In this document: positions 45,724 to 54,574 of the stretch, piece after piece
Numbering within the stretch: position 1 is the first letter of the stretch
Layout: every line of letters begins with the position of its first letter
NCBI RefSeq assembly: GCF_900162665.1
Contig: NZ_LT727813.1
Location: 68,961 to 132,960, forward strand
Direction of reading: 5' to 3'
DNA: 64,000 bases
From: Oceanobacillus sojae
Lineage (GTDB): Bacteria; Bacillota; Bacilli; Bacillales; Amphibacillaceae
Translations under genes and position numbers: made by a program
The notes under the pieces: generated by a model
What the model saw: the letters and a program-made list of their open reading frames with translations, nothing else
Database searches by the model: none
What the model was told of the DNA's origin: nothing

Positions 45724-47532
45724 ATGTATGACATCATCAAAAAGTGGTACTGGTATGACTGGATGGTATTTGCTGTTCGCTCCATTTGGTTACTCTCTGT
45801 CCTAATCGGCTTGTGGGAATTTCATAATATTTTATCATTTCCGTTTTGGATTCTGTTTGGATTGCCCTTCATTGTCTTTTCAATTCCATTTTTAATTCAG
45901 CAATTTTTTAGAAAATACTTCATACTTACGGAGATCATCATTTCTGGAAGCTATTGCATTTTTTTGACATTCCTTCTTCATGATGCATTATGGCAGTTTA
46001 TCCCGATTGCTTTTGTGATAGGGTTTTACAGTATCCTAAGAGTCTATTTCTGGTCTGGCCCTTTAGCTATTGTGGTCATTCCCTTTATCATCGGGATTGT
46101 CACCGATCAAACTTTGGCCGACACCGTTCTTCGTTTAATGTCGAATTATGGTGTAGCGTTTGGACTCGGCTATGCTTTTCAATTACTTGTAACCAACCAT
46201 AAGCAAGGCTTAATCATACGAAAGCAAAACAGTGTGCTTGAACAATATGTACACCAGGTGGAGCAACTCACATTGTTGGAGGAACGGAATCGTTTATCAC
46301 GGGAATTACACGATACAGTCGGCCATACCTTTACAACGATGATCATGGGAATGGAGTCGATCCGTTCTTCATTGACGGATGAAAAGGCTAGACGTAAACT
46401 AAACGTTTTACTGAATGCGGCACATGACGGTTTAAAAGACATGCGAAAGCTTGTACATCAGTTGGAACCATCCGCAATGAATCTACCTCTTGTACAATAT
46501 GTAAAACAGTTAATTAACAAATTTATGGAAAGTACGGAAACCTCTGTTAAATTTCGATATTTTGGAGATGAATACAGCTTATCCAAGGAAGTTAAATTAA
46601 CAATCATTCGTTGCATTCAGGAAGCATTAACAAACGCTGTTAGACATGGGCGAGCAAGTGAAATCAAAGTATCTCTTTACTTCGACAGCTTGGAGCTCCG
46701 CTTGCAAGTTGAAGACAATGGTGTATTGGAACGGGAGAAAAAGATTGAGCTCGGTTTTGGCTTAAGTGCGATGAAAGAAAGATTGCAGGCCTTGCAAGGA
46801 AATTTATCCATACATACAGACAGTATGGAAGAAACAGTGATTATCTGCACCATTCCACGAAACAGCGAAGCTAATACCGAAACGATCAAGATAATCTTAG
46901 TAGATGATCAACCTGGCATTTTGGATGGGTTGAAGACAACTTTGGAGAGTCACAGTCAACTGCAAATTGTCGGTATAGCTGAATCTGGAGAGGATGCCTT
47001 ATCATTATGTAGCCTAAACCAGCCCGATATCGTGCTTATGGATGTAAATATGCCAAATATGAATGGAATAGAAGCCATGGAAGCGATAAAGGAAAAGAAT
47101 TCCCTGATCAAGGTTGTTATTCTTTCATCTTTTGAGAATATCGATCAAGCGGTAGAGGCACTACAAAAAGGAGCAAACGGGTATTTACTTAAGTCCATTC
47201 AATCGAAAGAGCTCATTGAAACCCTTCGTTTCATTCACCGTGGAGATACCATTATCTACCATGAAATTGCTAATCAGGTGTTTGAAAAATTGCAGGAGCA
47301 AAATGCTTCAGGTGGTAAACATGACAAAAATGATTATGGACTGACATCTAGAGAAATTGAAATTATTCGCTTTTTAGCCAAGGGTATGCGTTATAAGACC
47401 ATTGCAGCCAGACTTTACTTATCGGAGGGTACAGTTAGGAACTATGCGTCTGAAATGTACGCGAAACTTGGTGTAAGCAATCGTGACCAGGCTGTAGAAA
47501 AGTGTATAGAGAACGGATTGATCCCGAATTAA
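45724..47532 (+). CDS. Histidine kinase fused to NarL/LuxR-type response regulator
   Basis: This single 602-aa frame (from ATG 45724) combines a DesK/LiaS-like kinase and its regulator. Five or six N-terminal membrane helices (residues 10-160) are followed by a HisKA_3 box RLSRELHDTVGHTFTTM (His 196) and HATPase motifs EALTNAVRHG (Asn 304) and LGFGLSAMKERLQALQG near 345. A NarL-type receiver starts at IKIILVDDQPGILDG near 388 (acceptor Asp 440 in VLMDVNMPNMNG, Lys 490 in YLLKS). A LuxR HTH (LTSREIEIIRFLAKGMRYKT) lies near 540-595. The joint PRNSEANTETIKII looks like two genes merged in frame, with ACG where a regulator would have ATG. A membrane-tied DNA-binding regulator would be unusual. 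Confidence 0.9.
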   Translation: MYDIIKKWYWYDWMVFAVRSIWLLSVLIGLWEFHNILSFPFWILFGLPFIVFSIPFLIQQFFRKYFILTEIIISGSYCIFLTFLLHDALWQFIPIAFVIGFYSILRVYFWSGPLAIVVIPFIIGIVTDQTLADTVLRLMSNYGVAFGLGYAFQLLVTNHKQGLIIRKQNSVLEQYVHQVEQLTLLEERNRLSRELHDTVGHTFTTMIMGMESIRSSLTDEKARRKLNVLLNAAHDGLKDMRKLVHQLEPSAMNLPLVQYVKQLINKFMESTETSVKFRYFGDEYSLSKEVKLTIIRCIQEALTNAVRHGRASEIKVSLYFDSLELRLQVEDNGVLEREKKIELGFGLSAMKERLQALQGNLSIHTDSMEETVIICTIPRNSEANTETIKIILVDDQPGILDGLKTTLESHSQLQIVGIAESGEDALSLCSLNQPDIVLMDVNMPNMNGIEAMEAIKEKNSLIKVVILSSFENIDQAVEALQKGANGYLLKSIQSKELIETLRFIHRGDTIIYHEIANQVFEKLQEQNASGGKHDKNDYGLTSREIEIIRFLAKGMRYKTIAARLYLSEGTVRNYASEMYAKLGVSNRDQAVEKCIENGLIPN

Positions 47533-47534
47533 CT

Positions 47535-47785
47535 GACAGTAAGCCCCCCACTTCAAGAATTCGAGGTGAAAACGAGAATTGTAAGTGGGGGACAACTGCC
47601 AGTAAATACCCGATTGGTTCAGGCCTGCTGGACGAAGGTCACAAAGGCGTTGCGACGTACAGGACGTACTAGTGCGGGCGAAACGACAGGATGTCGTGCT
47701 TTGAGCCTGCCGACAGGATGTTGCGAATTTAGCCTTTGATCCTTACTATTCAGTGGGGGATGAAAAAAACCCCCACTGAATGAAG
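47535..47785. repeat. Composite hairpin element (REP/MITE-like)
   Basis: A GC-rich 250-bp island directly after the kinase-regulator stop contains ordered hairpins: CCCCCACTT/AAGTGGGGG (47545-47591), GTAC-AGGAC-GTAC (47657-47669), ACGACAGGATGTCGT (47683-47697), CGACAGGATGTTG (47711-47723) and a perfect TTCAGTGGGGG/CCCCCACTGAA (47749-47780). The last resembles a bidirectional terminator. I recall similar GACAGGATGT modules in other Bacillaceae, but no protein is encoded. It could be a non-autonomous element or an RNA. Confidence 0.6.
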
Positions 47786-47789
47786 TTTC

Positions 47790-48155
47790 ACTTTATATCT
47801 CATTGATCTCTTTCAGGATTTTGGTTAGATCGGGAGGAATATGGGAGTTTGTTATGTTCGTGGTCGATACGGTGGTAAAATTCCCCGAAAAAGTAGTCGA
47901 CGTATTAGCACGTAAATACAACAAAAGTAGATCATCAATTCACAGGGTCCGATCCGTTGGGAAACTCCTAAACGATCGGACAAGTAATGGAGAATGGACA
48001 AAGAAAGCACTAGCCAGAACAACCGGCCATTCAATCGATAAGCTATTTGTGCTGGCCTGCCCTCTTTCTTCAGAAGCCTCAGGCGTATTGATTCCCGCTT
48101 TTCCTCCGCCAATAATGGCGACCAGAGGCAATTTGCATGATCACATACGGATTTT
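47790..48155. other. Unassigned segment with overlapping ORFs
   Basis: ORFs of 60-120 codons run in several frames on both strands. None resembles a family, has a convincing ribosome site, or fits the composition of its neighbours. I cannot support a gene here. It may be further debris attached to the hairpin element. Confidence 0.4.
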
Positions 48156-48782
48156 TTATCGCTGTTGAAAAGCTACTTTTACACCAAGCCATATATAAAT
48201 CAAACCTGCAAATTTTCCACTCCATTGTCCAAGTTTGGCAGTTCTCTTCATCAAACGGCCAATGAGTCGAACACTGATAGCAATCAAGGTAGTGTAAAGA
48301 CAACTCATAATCACAAATATCAAACCTAGCAATAAGAATTGAACTATCGCAGTGCCCTTTTCAGGATGGACAAATTGAGGCAGAAAAGCTAAAAAGAAAA
48401 TAGCCGTTTTTGGATTCAATACCTCTGCCAAAACGGCTTGTCTGTATGATTGAAGGTTTGATGACTTTGAGACGGAAGGAAGGTCTTGTTTATTGGGCTT
48501 TTCTGCAATAGCTTTAAGCCCCATATAAATCAAATAAACTGCCCCAGCATATTTGACAAGGTTAAATGCAGCAGCTGAAGTCATCAAAATAGCAGACAGC
48601 CCCAAAACAGCAAACATTGTATGTATAAAATCACCTGTTGCAATACCTAGCCCTGTTAGAATCCCTGTTTTTCTACCTCCTCGTATGGTGCTGGACAAAG
48701 TTAAAAGTACCGCAGGACCGGGTACCAAAAATAAACCTAAAACCACCACAAAAAATGTTCCTAATGTTGAAAACTCTATCAT
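48156..48782 (-). CDS. LysE/RhtB family amino acid exporter
   Basis: This 208-aa protein has six hydrophobic helices. The family signature is near residue 18 (VLGLFLVPGPAVLLTLSSTIRGGRKTGILTGLGIATGD), with the mid-chain VLNPKTAIFFLAFLPQFV near 122. It exports amino acids or homoserine-lactone-like compounds across the cytoplasmic membrane. It is a single gene with an AGGAGCG ribosome site. Confidence 0.9.
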   Translation of the reverse strand: MIEFSTLGTFFVVVLGLFLVPGPAVLLTLSSTIRGGRKTGILTGLGIATGDFIHTMFAVLGLSAILMTSAAAFNLVKYAGAVYLIYMGLKAIAEKPNKQDLPSVSKSSNLQSYRQAVLAEVLNPKTAIFFLAFLPQFVHPEKGTAIVQFLLLGLIFVIMSCLYTTLIAISVRLIGRLMKRTAKLGQWSGKFAGLIYIWLGVKVAFQQR

Positions 48783-48919
48783 ATAAATATCGCTCCTTTT
48801 ACTAGAATACTCGTCACTTTAGTTATATCGCTATTATTTTCCCTGTATAGAGTTAGCAGGAAACAATCATCAGAATTGACGATACTCATATGAAACCTCA
48901 TCCCCCATTCCATTTTGGT

Positions 48920-49405
48920 CTAAATTCGCCAAAGAACGAAGACGAATAGTGCTGATGAGGCTAAACTTGAAATGGTCCGAACATGGTTCCATGCTGTCCA
49001 TTTTAAATAGTAATCTTTCCATAGCTCCAAACTTTCTGCATCTGTAGCTCTTATATTGGCTAATGCATCATTTAGTGGGACATTACATACCGCCGTAACC
49101 AGCAAGCTTCCCAGAAGATAAAACAAACTACCAGCTAATATATAAATGGCATTCGGTTCTTGCCAATTGAATAATGAAATAATCACAAGCAGGATACAAA
49201 CAAGAGATGTCCCCATAAACACTGTAAAGAATAGTCGATTTAGCACAACATTATTTATGGACTGCATAGCCGAAATTCCCTGCTCTGGAGGGAGCCGGTA
49301 GAGAGCCTTCATGACAAATGCCGAAAATGCAAAGAATAATCCTGCAATCAGCCCAGATCCCAATAATGCAGTAAAAATTAGAATAAGAAAGAGGTTTTCG
49401 ATCAT
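48920..49405 (-). CDS. DUF1772/anthrone-oxygenase-like membrane protein
   Basis: This 161-aa protein has four helices. The C-terminal half has NVPLNDALANIRATDAES and WKDYYLKWTAWNHVRTISSL, the hallmark of DUF1772 proteins. Function is unknown. Its start overlaps the preceding small gene by 4 bp, so both are in one unit downstream of an ABC transporter operon. Confidence 0.8.
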   Translation of the reverse strand: MIENLFLILIFTALLGSGLIAGLFFAFSAFVMKALYRLPPEQGISAMQSINNVVLNRLFFTVFMGTSLVCILLVIISLFNWQEPNAIYILAGSLFYLLGSLLVTAVCNVPLNDALANIRATDAESLELWKDYYLKWTAWNHVRTISSLASSALFVFVLWRI

Positions 49406-49794
49406 ATTTCATCTTCCCTTTGTGCGTTTTCTCTTAGATTGATTGAAGGGTAATTCCTCATCATTTCGTGAACCAATTGTCTAGGGTTTTCACTTTCAAA
49501 TACAACATGATCAAACTCACAACCCTTCAATTGAAGCATGACGACTTCATTTTGGTTATGATAGGCTAAAAAGTATTTCTCATCTTCAATCATGAATATT
49601 CCAGCTTTATAGCCAGATGTTGTGATACCAGTTCTCTTAATAGCCGCAGTCCATGGAAAATGAAATTTCCCCACCCGAATTTCTTCAATGGAGGTGTAAG
49701 GTATTTTGATCTCCTTCCTCAAAGTTAAAGCCGCTGTCCATCCCGAAATATTCAGTCGTAACTCACGATCACCTGCCACAACTTGAAAACCCAT
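49402..49794 (-). CDS. Hypothetical protein (PH-like fold suspected)
   Basis: This protein of about 130 aa starts MGFQVVAGDRELRLNISGWT; this internal start is preferred because of its AGGGGATAC site. It is rich in beta strands, with IKIPYTSIEEIRVGKF and YFLAYHNQNEVVMLQLKG, similar in pattern to bacterial PH-like domains. It has no signal or membrane helix. It lies between an ABC permease gene and a DUF1772 gene. Confidence 0.6.
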   Translation of the reverse strand: MGFQVVAGDRELRLNISGWTAALTLRKEIKIPYTSIEEIRVGKFHFPWTAAIKRTGITTSGYKAGIFMIEDEKYFLAYHNQNEVVMLQLKGCEFDHVVFESENPRQLVHEMMRNYPSINLRENAQREDEI

Positions 49795-49863
49795 CTTGTA
49801 TCCCCTCCAATTTATACAGCCAATCATCTATGGTTTATTTAACCAGTGACCCGATGAAGGAAA

Positions 49864-50649
49864 TCACATAGAAGGCAATTCCTTTCGGGATAAATACGAT
49901 GTTGCAAATATTAAGCAGAAAACAATGAGTAATACAGATACCGTCATGGTGATGAAAAAGTGCGGTAACACATTCCCTGACGTTATGATGCTAACAGCTT
50001 GATTTGATAAATGTGCTGGATTTAGGATTTGAAATCCTCCCTCCAACAATGTAATAGTTTTCAAAAAGATTAGAACAAAAATAGACAACAATGCAATGGC
50101 CGGTGTTCTAGACAATAAAGCGCCGATTGCGATTACGAAGGTCAACATAAACAGACACCAAATGTAATAAACCCCCAGCCCAGCTGCTATCCTGGCCACG
50201 GAAACAGCTTGATATAGATAAAAAGTATAAAATACTGCTGTCAGAAATCCGAGGAATATGGAACCTGCAATCATGACAGCATGCCCTACTAACTTACTTA
50301 GCAAATATTCAACAAGTGTCGTGTTGCGCGTCAGAATAAACGCTAACATGCCATTATTTTTATCTGATGCAATGATGCCCATCGTTGCCATGACAATCAC
50401 GATTAAGCCCAATTGGTCAAATTGATCGGTTAAGGCACTAGCTAATACTTCACTAGCCGTTAACTCAGGTAATGTGATCGTTATTCCATCAGGCAGTCCA
50501 CCAGCCATTTTTAAAATTTCTGGTAAATAAAAAGACGATAAAGGTTGGAGAATGCCCAAAAACATAAAAACGACAGGCAACCATAATAATTTATAGCTTC
50601 TTTTTGCATCAAGCCACTCTTTCTGCAACAGAACTGTGAAACGATTCAT
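49864..50649 (-). CDS. ABC-2 type transporter permease
   Basis: This 261-aa protein has an N-terminal cytosolic stretch (NRFTVLLQKEWLDAKRSYKL) and six membrane helices. It matches ABC-2 permeases of the CcmB/NosY/YhaP-like class. It overlaps its ATPase gene by 4 bp. The operon order is HTH regulator, PLDc_N protein, ATPase, permease, which resembles regulated bacitracin/lantibiotic-type or stress exporters. The substrate is unknown. Confidence 0.85.
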   Translation of the reverse strand: MNRFTVLLQKEWLDAKRSYKLLWLPVVFMFLGILQPLSSFYLPEILKMAGGLPDGITITLPELTASEVLASALTDQFDQLGLIVIVMATMGIIASDKNNGMLAFILTRNTTLVEYLLSKLVGHAVMIAGSIFLGFLTAVFYTFYLYQAVSVARIAAGLGVYYIWCLFMLTFVIAIGALLSRTPAIALLSIFVLIFLKTITLLEGGFQILNPAHLSNQAVSIITSGNVLPHFFITMTVSVLLIVFCLIFATSYLSRKELPSM

Positions 50650-51551
50650 GATGACTTCACCATCCTTAAGAAGATCTCTTCTAGGCTTTCTTGCACTAAT
50701 TCAAACTTTTGAATTGGGAGCTGTGCTTTTAAAATATGGCTTAACAGCCAATCTCTTCCCTGTTCGATATTTTTAACTCGTACTTTGGCAGCATTTCCTG
50801 TTAACTCAATAGATTCAATAAGGTCTTCATTCATAAGTTGGTGTGTCCACTCGCTTAATCGAGGTGCCTGAATGATAAAGATTGGTTTTTGAGTCTGTTC
50901 AATAATTTGATGAATGGATCCGTTAACAAGTAATTGTCCTTTGTTGATGATCAGCATCTTATCACAAAGTTCTTCGGCATCATGCAAAATATGTGTTGAA
51001 AAAAGAATCGTCGATTTCTGTTTGATCACTTTAAGCAATTCCAATATATCCCTGCGTCCTAATGGATCCAATGCAGAAACTGGTTCGTCCATAATCAGTA
51101 ATTTTGGTTGATGGATAAGTGCCTGTGCAATACCTAACCTTTGCTTCATCCCTCCCGAATAGGTACCAATAAGCTGATTTTCTACCTCACTCAGTCCAAC
51201 CAACTTCAGCAATTCGTTGATCCTTTCTTCCAAAATATCCCTTTCTATATTTGAAAGTCCGCCCATAAATATAAGCAATTCTCTTCCCGTCATCCATGGA
51301 TAAAAAGTAGGGTGTTGTGGTAAATACCCAATAAATTTACGCATTTGGTCATGGCGTTTTCCGTTAAGCAAGATTTTTCCGCCTGTAAGTTTGTTTATAT
51401 CTAGTATCATTTTAATGATCGTTGTTTTACCTGCTCCGTTCGGACCGAGAAGAGCCACACATTCTCCTTGATTAATATGAAAATCAACATTTTGAACAAC
51501 TTCATGATTTCCGTACTTTTTTTGGAGTTGACTTACTTGAAGTAGGTGCAT
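50646..51551 (-). CDS. ABC transporter ATP-binding protein
   Basis: This protein of about 301 aa starts MHLLQVSQLQKKYGNHEVVQ, chosen over a start 15 codons upstream that would overlap the previous gene further. Walker A GPNGAGKTT lies near residue 40, signature YSGGMKQRLGIAQALI near 133, Walker B KLLIMDEPVSALDP near 155 and H-loop STHIL near 188. A C-terminal regulatory tail follows. It pairs with the ABC-2 permease downstream. Confidence 0.9.
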   Translation of the reverse strand: MHLLQVSQLQKKYGNHEVVQNVDFHINQGECVALLGPNGAGKTTIIKMILDINKLTGGKILLNGKRHDQMRKFIGYLPQHPTFYPWMTGRELLIFMGGLSNIERDILEERINELLKLVGLSEVENQLIGTYSGGMKQRLGIAQALIHQPKLLIMDEPVSALDPLGRRDILELLKVIKQKSTILFSTHILHDAEELCDKMLIINKGQLLVNGSIHQIIEQTQKPIFIIQAPRLSEWTHQLMNEDLIESIELTGNAAKVRVKNIEQGRDWLLSHILKAQLPIQKFELVQESLEEIFLRMVKSS

Positions 51552-51774
51552 CTGAGCGTTGCCTCCTTCCCAAGACAAAATATAAAATGGGACCAATGAT
51601 GTTAACCAGTATAATCACAGCACCCCAAAGCCATTTATAATCCGTACTTTGATCTCTTTTTAATAAATCCACTAATGCCACAGAAAATAAGATCAGATGT
51701 AGGATTAAGATAGGCAAAAGTAATGGTAACCAAGCTCCAATTTCATCAATTTCAATGTGATACCCATAATGCAT
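51502..51774 (-). CDS. PLDc_N domain small membrane protein
   Basis: This 90-aa protein has two helices (LPLLLPILILHLILFSVALV and WLWGAVIILVNIIGPILYFV). It matches the phospholipase-D-nuclease N-terminal (PLDc_N) domain, with the typical W-x(n)-NxxGPxxYFxxGR end. Such proteins often sit next to ABC transporters. Its 3' end overlaps the ATPase gene by about 50 bp. Confidence 0.82.
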   Translation of the reverse strand: MHYGYHIEIDEIGAWLPLLLPILILHLILFSVALVDLLKRDQSTDYKWLWGAVIILVNIIGPILYFVLGRRQRSDAPTSSKSTPKKVRKS

Positions 51775-51786
51775 CTGTTGTCCCCC

Positions 51787-52329
51787 TTACTCTTTTGGTG
51801 GTTTTTGTGGAATAAACATACTCCCAAAAATTCGCGTGGTTCGTTCAGGTGTTAATTTGTTGTTGAACACCTTCTCAATCTCCTGTTGAATGGACTGAGT
51901 AAGCTCCTGGAATTCCTCATCTGACAAATGCAAAGGTACATACGCATAGCTAAACCCTTCTTGTTCATACTGTTCAGGGGACGTATTCGCCAAATAAGAC
52001 GTTGCTAATTGAAGTAAATTACCGTGAAATACGGAAAAATGACGGATATGATCTTCCTGTGAGATCGTTTCAATTTCGCCTTCAGGAATTTGCAAGTTAT
52101 CCATTTTGACTGAGAATTTACGCTCCTCTGTTCCTTTCACCTTTTTTGTTTCAATCACTTCAATTAAATTTGCCTCAAGTAAAAGATTGATATGCCGATA
52201 TAGCGTAGCTTGAGGAACATCTCCAAGTATCTCCACAAGTTGAGCGATCGTCAGTGGTTTGTTTAGCAACAATTGCTGTACAATTCGCATCCGCACGGGA
52301 TGAAGAAGTAAATCAGCATTTCCTTTCAT
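51787..52329 (-). CDS. ArsR-like helix-turn-helix regulator of ABC operon
   Basis: This 180-aa protein has a wHTH of the HTH_20 type (residues 5-75; LLHPVRMRIVQQLLLNKPLT, LVEILGDVPQATLYRHINLL). A C-terminal helical domain follows, as found in YdfF/YxaD-like regulators that precede ABC exporters. There are no Cys metal sites. It is the first gene of a four-gene operon with the PLDc_N, ATPase and permease genes. Confidence 0.85.
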   Translation of the reverse strand: MKGNADLLLHPVRMRIVQQLLLNKPLTIAQLVEILGDVPQATLYRHINLLLEANLIEVIETKKVKGTEERKFSVKMDNLQIPEGEIETISQEDHIRHFSVFHGNLLQLATSYLANTSPEQYEQEGFSYAYVPLHLSDEEFQELTQSIQQEIEKVFNNKLTPERTTRIFGSMFIPQKPPKE

Positions 52330-52432
52330 TGGATTACCTCCATATCATTATCATTTTATAAAACGATAATGTAAAAAAACAAGATTGTCAACTATAGCTC
52401 TAAAGGTTTGACCACTACGCCCACTATTCTTC

Positions 52433-52460
52433 TTCAACAATCTTTTGATTGTTGAAGGTT
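52433..52460. terminator. Hairpin, possible terminator
   Basis: CTTCAACAATC and GATTGTTGAAG form a perfect 11-bp stem with a TTTT loop between the P-loop kinase gene and the HTH gene. The T run is weak, so it may instead be an operator. Confidence 0.5.
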
Positions 52461-52512
52461 ATTGTATTTTCTGTGTTTAAGATACACTCATTTGTCCTAT
52501 TAAGATTACTTT

Positions 52513-53046
52513 TCATATTGACTCTATAACTACTTCCCCTTCGCAAGAAGGCACTTCAAATCCGTTTAAGTAAGAAGTTAAAGCATCTTCCGTGATAGGA
52601 AAAGCTGCATTTGCATCAAATCTTTTACTCCGTATATCCAACCGTTTGCGAATAATTTCAGGACTAACTTTCAAATAAATAAGTCTCCACTCACCACCAG
52701 CTTTTTCAATTAGCTGTTTGTATCCATCTCGTTTGGCTTTTTGCCAAAAACTGAAATCAATCACAACCTTTCGTTTATCCTGAATCAGACGTATCAATTG
52801 ATTTTGAAGCCTTCTTTCAGCTTCAACTTGATAATCGCCATATTTCTCAGCAGGATAGTCTATTCCATAACGTCCATTAACCTTCCAAATCTCTTCATCA
52901 ATCGAAAGACGTACAAACCCTTCTGTTTCCAAGCGTTGTGCGAATGTCGTCTTCCCTGAACCCGCTACACCACACATCATAATAATTAATGGATTTGAAG
53001 TTATTTGTCTTAATATGTCCTTTATATTTTCTTCAAAATTCGACAA
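52513..53046 (-). CDS. P-loop kinase/AAA_33-like ATPase
   Basis: A protein of about 177 aa, if started at TTG (53046) behind an AGGAGTG site; the longest frame opens 33 codons earlier at GTG. Walker A is GVAGSGKTTFAQRLETEG, followed by RLSIDEEIWK and a lid region with RLDIRSKRFDANAAFPITED. It resembles the zeta/Cpt-like small-molecule kinases of the AAA_33 family, often resistance-related. The substrate is unknown. Confidence 0.75.
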   Translation of the reverse strand: MSNFEENIKDILRQITSNPLIIMMCGVAGSGKTTFAQRLETEGFVRLSIDEEIWKVNGRYGIDYPAEKYGDYQVEAERRLQNQLIRLIQDKRKVVIDFSFWQKAKRDGYKQLIEKAGGEWRLIYLKVSPEIIRKRLDIRSKRFDANAAFPITEDALTSYLNGFEVPSCEGEVVIESI

Positions 53047-53220
53047 TACTATCACTCCTAATAATTTCACCTTTTCTTCTATATAATCAGGTTCTTGTTC
53101 CTCTAAAGGATCAAAATCAATATTCGGATGACTATATGCTTTCACAAGTCCGTCATCTTTTAATCTATAAAAGGTTGTTTCTTTTTTATCTTCTTTATCA
53201 TGAACATTACTGAAATCCTC
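53047..53220 (-). other. Acidic coding-like extension upstream of kinase
   Basis: The kinase frame stays open upstream and reads TTFYRLKDDGLVKAYSHPNI then DFDPLEEQEPDYIEEKVKLL. The pattern is like the C-terminal half of S24/LexA-type peptidases, so this may be a relic of such a gene fused in frame. It could also be a genuine N-terminal domain. Evidence is thin. Confidence 0.3.
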
Positions 53221-53260
53221 CCATTAGTTATTATTAAATAGTTTGTTCTCACGATTTAGA

Positions 53261-54460
53261 TCATGTTGATATAAGGGATCTATGTTTCCATGTTAAAAGC
53301 ACTGTACCAGCCAAAAAGGCTAATACTCCTATTACATAAGGGAAATAAGTGTTAATATCAAATAAAATTCCTCCTAATATAGGCCCTACTACACTTCCTA
53401 GGCTTACATATGCATTGTTCATACCCGCAATAAATCCTTGCTCATTATTAGCTAATTTGGATAGTACTGTATTGATAACTGGACGCAGAATGGAAGTTGC
53501 TGTATATAGTAAACAAGTCAGCAATAAGATACTCCAAATGCGTGTGGTGAACAAGAGAAATAAAAAACTAACCCCACCAGCTATCATTGTTCCGTTCATA
53601 ACCTTCGATTCACCAAAGAGGGAAACCAGTTTATTCGTTAATAACAGTTGCACCATAACACTTACAAATGCTGCAATTGTAATTACCATTGCAATATCCT
53701 TTGCCGTATAGCCGAATTGTTTGTCAACAAACAGTCCAAAAATTGCTTCAAAAATGTATAAAGATACACTATAGAGAAATACCAAAAGCAACGGAACAAC
53801 GTAAGGTACCCGAATGGAGCGCAATATTTGCTGTACCATTGGTTGGGGTGAAACGATGTCCGCTTTCGTCATCTCCGTCTTTTTTTCTAACGTTTCAGGA
53901 AGTAAAAAAAAGGACAGTAAAAAGGAAACAAAAGATAAAACAGTTGCAAAATAAAAAGGTACATATAAACCATACGTTGTTAGAAAACCTCCAATTCCAG
54001 GCCCTATGACAAAACCAAATGATATGGAAGCATTAAGGAAACTTAGCCCCTTAGCACGTTCTTCCTCTGTCGTTATATCAATAATACATGCCATAGCACC
54101 GGGAATTAAAAGTGATACTGCAATACCTGTTAAAAACCTCCCTAAAAAAAGCAACCAAAAATGAACTGAAAAAGCAAAGACTAATTGAGATAAAGTAAGA
54201 CAAATTAAACCAATCTCTATAATTCTTTTTCGACCATAGCGATCAGCAAAACGTCCAGCAATTGGAGATAAAAAAAGCTGAATAATACCGTATGTAGCTA
54301 CTAGTAATCCCATCATTTGTCCGTTTGTATTAAATTTTCCCATAAAGTCGGGCAATATCGGGATAATTAACCCAAATGCAGCCGTAGCGATAAATACACA
54401 AACCATTAAAAGAAAAAGTGTTTTTATTTTACTAGGTTTAGATAGCAAATCATCATTCAC
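53261..54460 (-). CDS. MFS drug-efflux transporter (DHA1, NorA-like)
   Basis: This 399-aa protein has 12 predicted helices. Motif A is GRFADRYGRKRIIEIGL near residue 63 and motif C is the FVIGPGIGGFL region near 150. It resembles NorA/Bmr-type multidrug transporters. It stands alone without an obvious regulator and appears intact. Confidence 0.88.
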   Translation of the reverse strand: MNDDLLSKPSKIKTLFLLMVCVFIATAAFGLIIPILPDFMGKFNTNGQMMGLLVATYGIIQLFLSPIAGRFADRYGRKRIIEIGLICLTLSQLVFAFSVHFWLLFLGRFLTGIAVSLLIPGAMACIIDITTEEERAKGLSFLNASISFGFVIGPGIGGFLTTYGLYVPFYFATVLSFVSFLLSFFLLPETLEKKTEMTKADIVSPQPMVQQILRSIRVPYVVPLLLVFLYSVSLYIFEAIFGLFVDKQFGYTAKDIAMVITIAAFVSVMVQLLLTNKLVSLFGESKVMNGTMIAGGVSFLFLLFTTRIWSILLLTCLLYTATSILRPVINTVLSKLANNEQGFIAGMNNAYVSLGSVVGPILGGILFDINTYFPYVIGVLAFLAGTVLLTWKHRSLIST

Positions 54461-54574
54461 CTCTTTTTCTAGATGTTAAACTGTAGTGTTAATAAAGTGT
54501 AAAATTCAAAGGAAACCTTCAAAATATGAGCTTCCATTATTCTTGTCAAAATAACACCCTCCGCTAGAATAAAA

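Noticed and set aside
47803-48168. 121-aa plus-strand ORF after the hairpin element
   Set aside because: Competing ORFs of similar length exist in two minus frames; there is no motif and no convincing ribosome site, so no gene is called.
54478-54574. Search for a regulator of the MFS gene
   Set aside because: The short gap is AT-rich with no ORF or clear operator.
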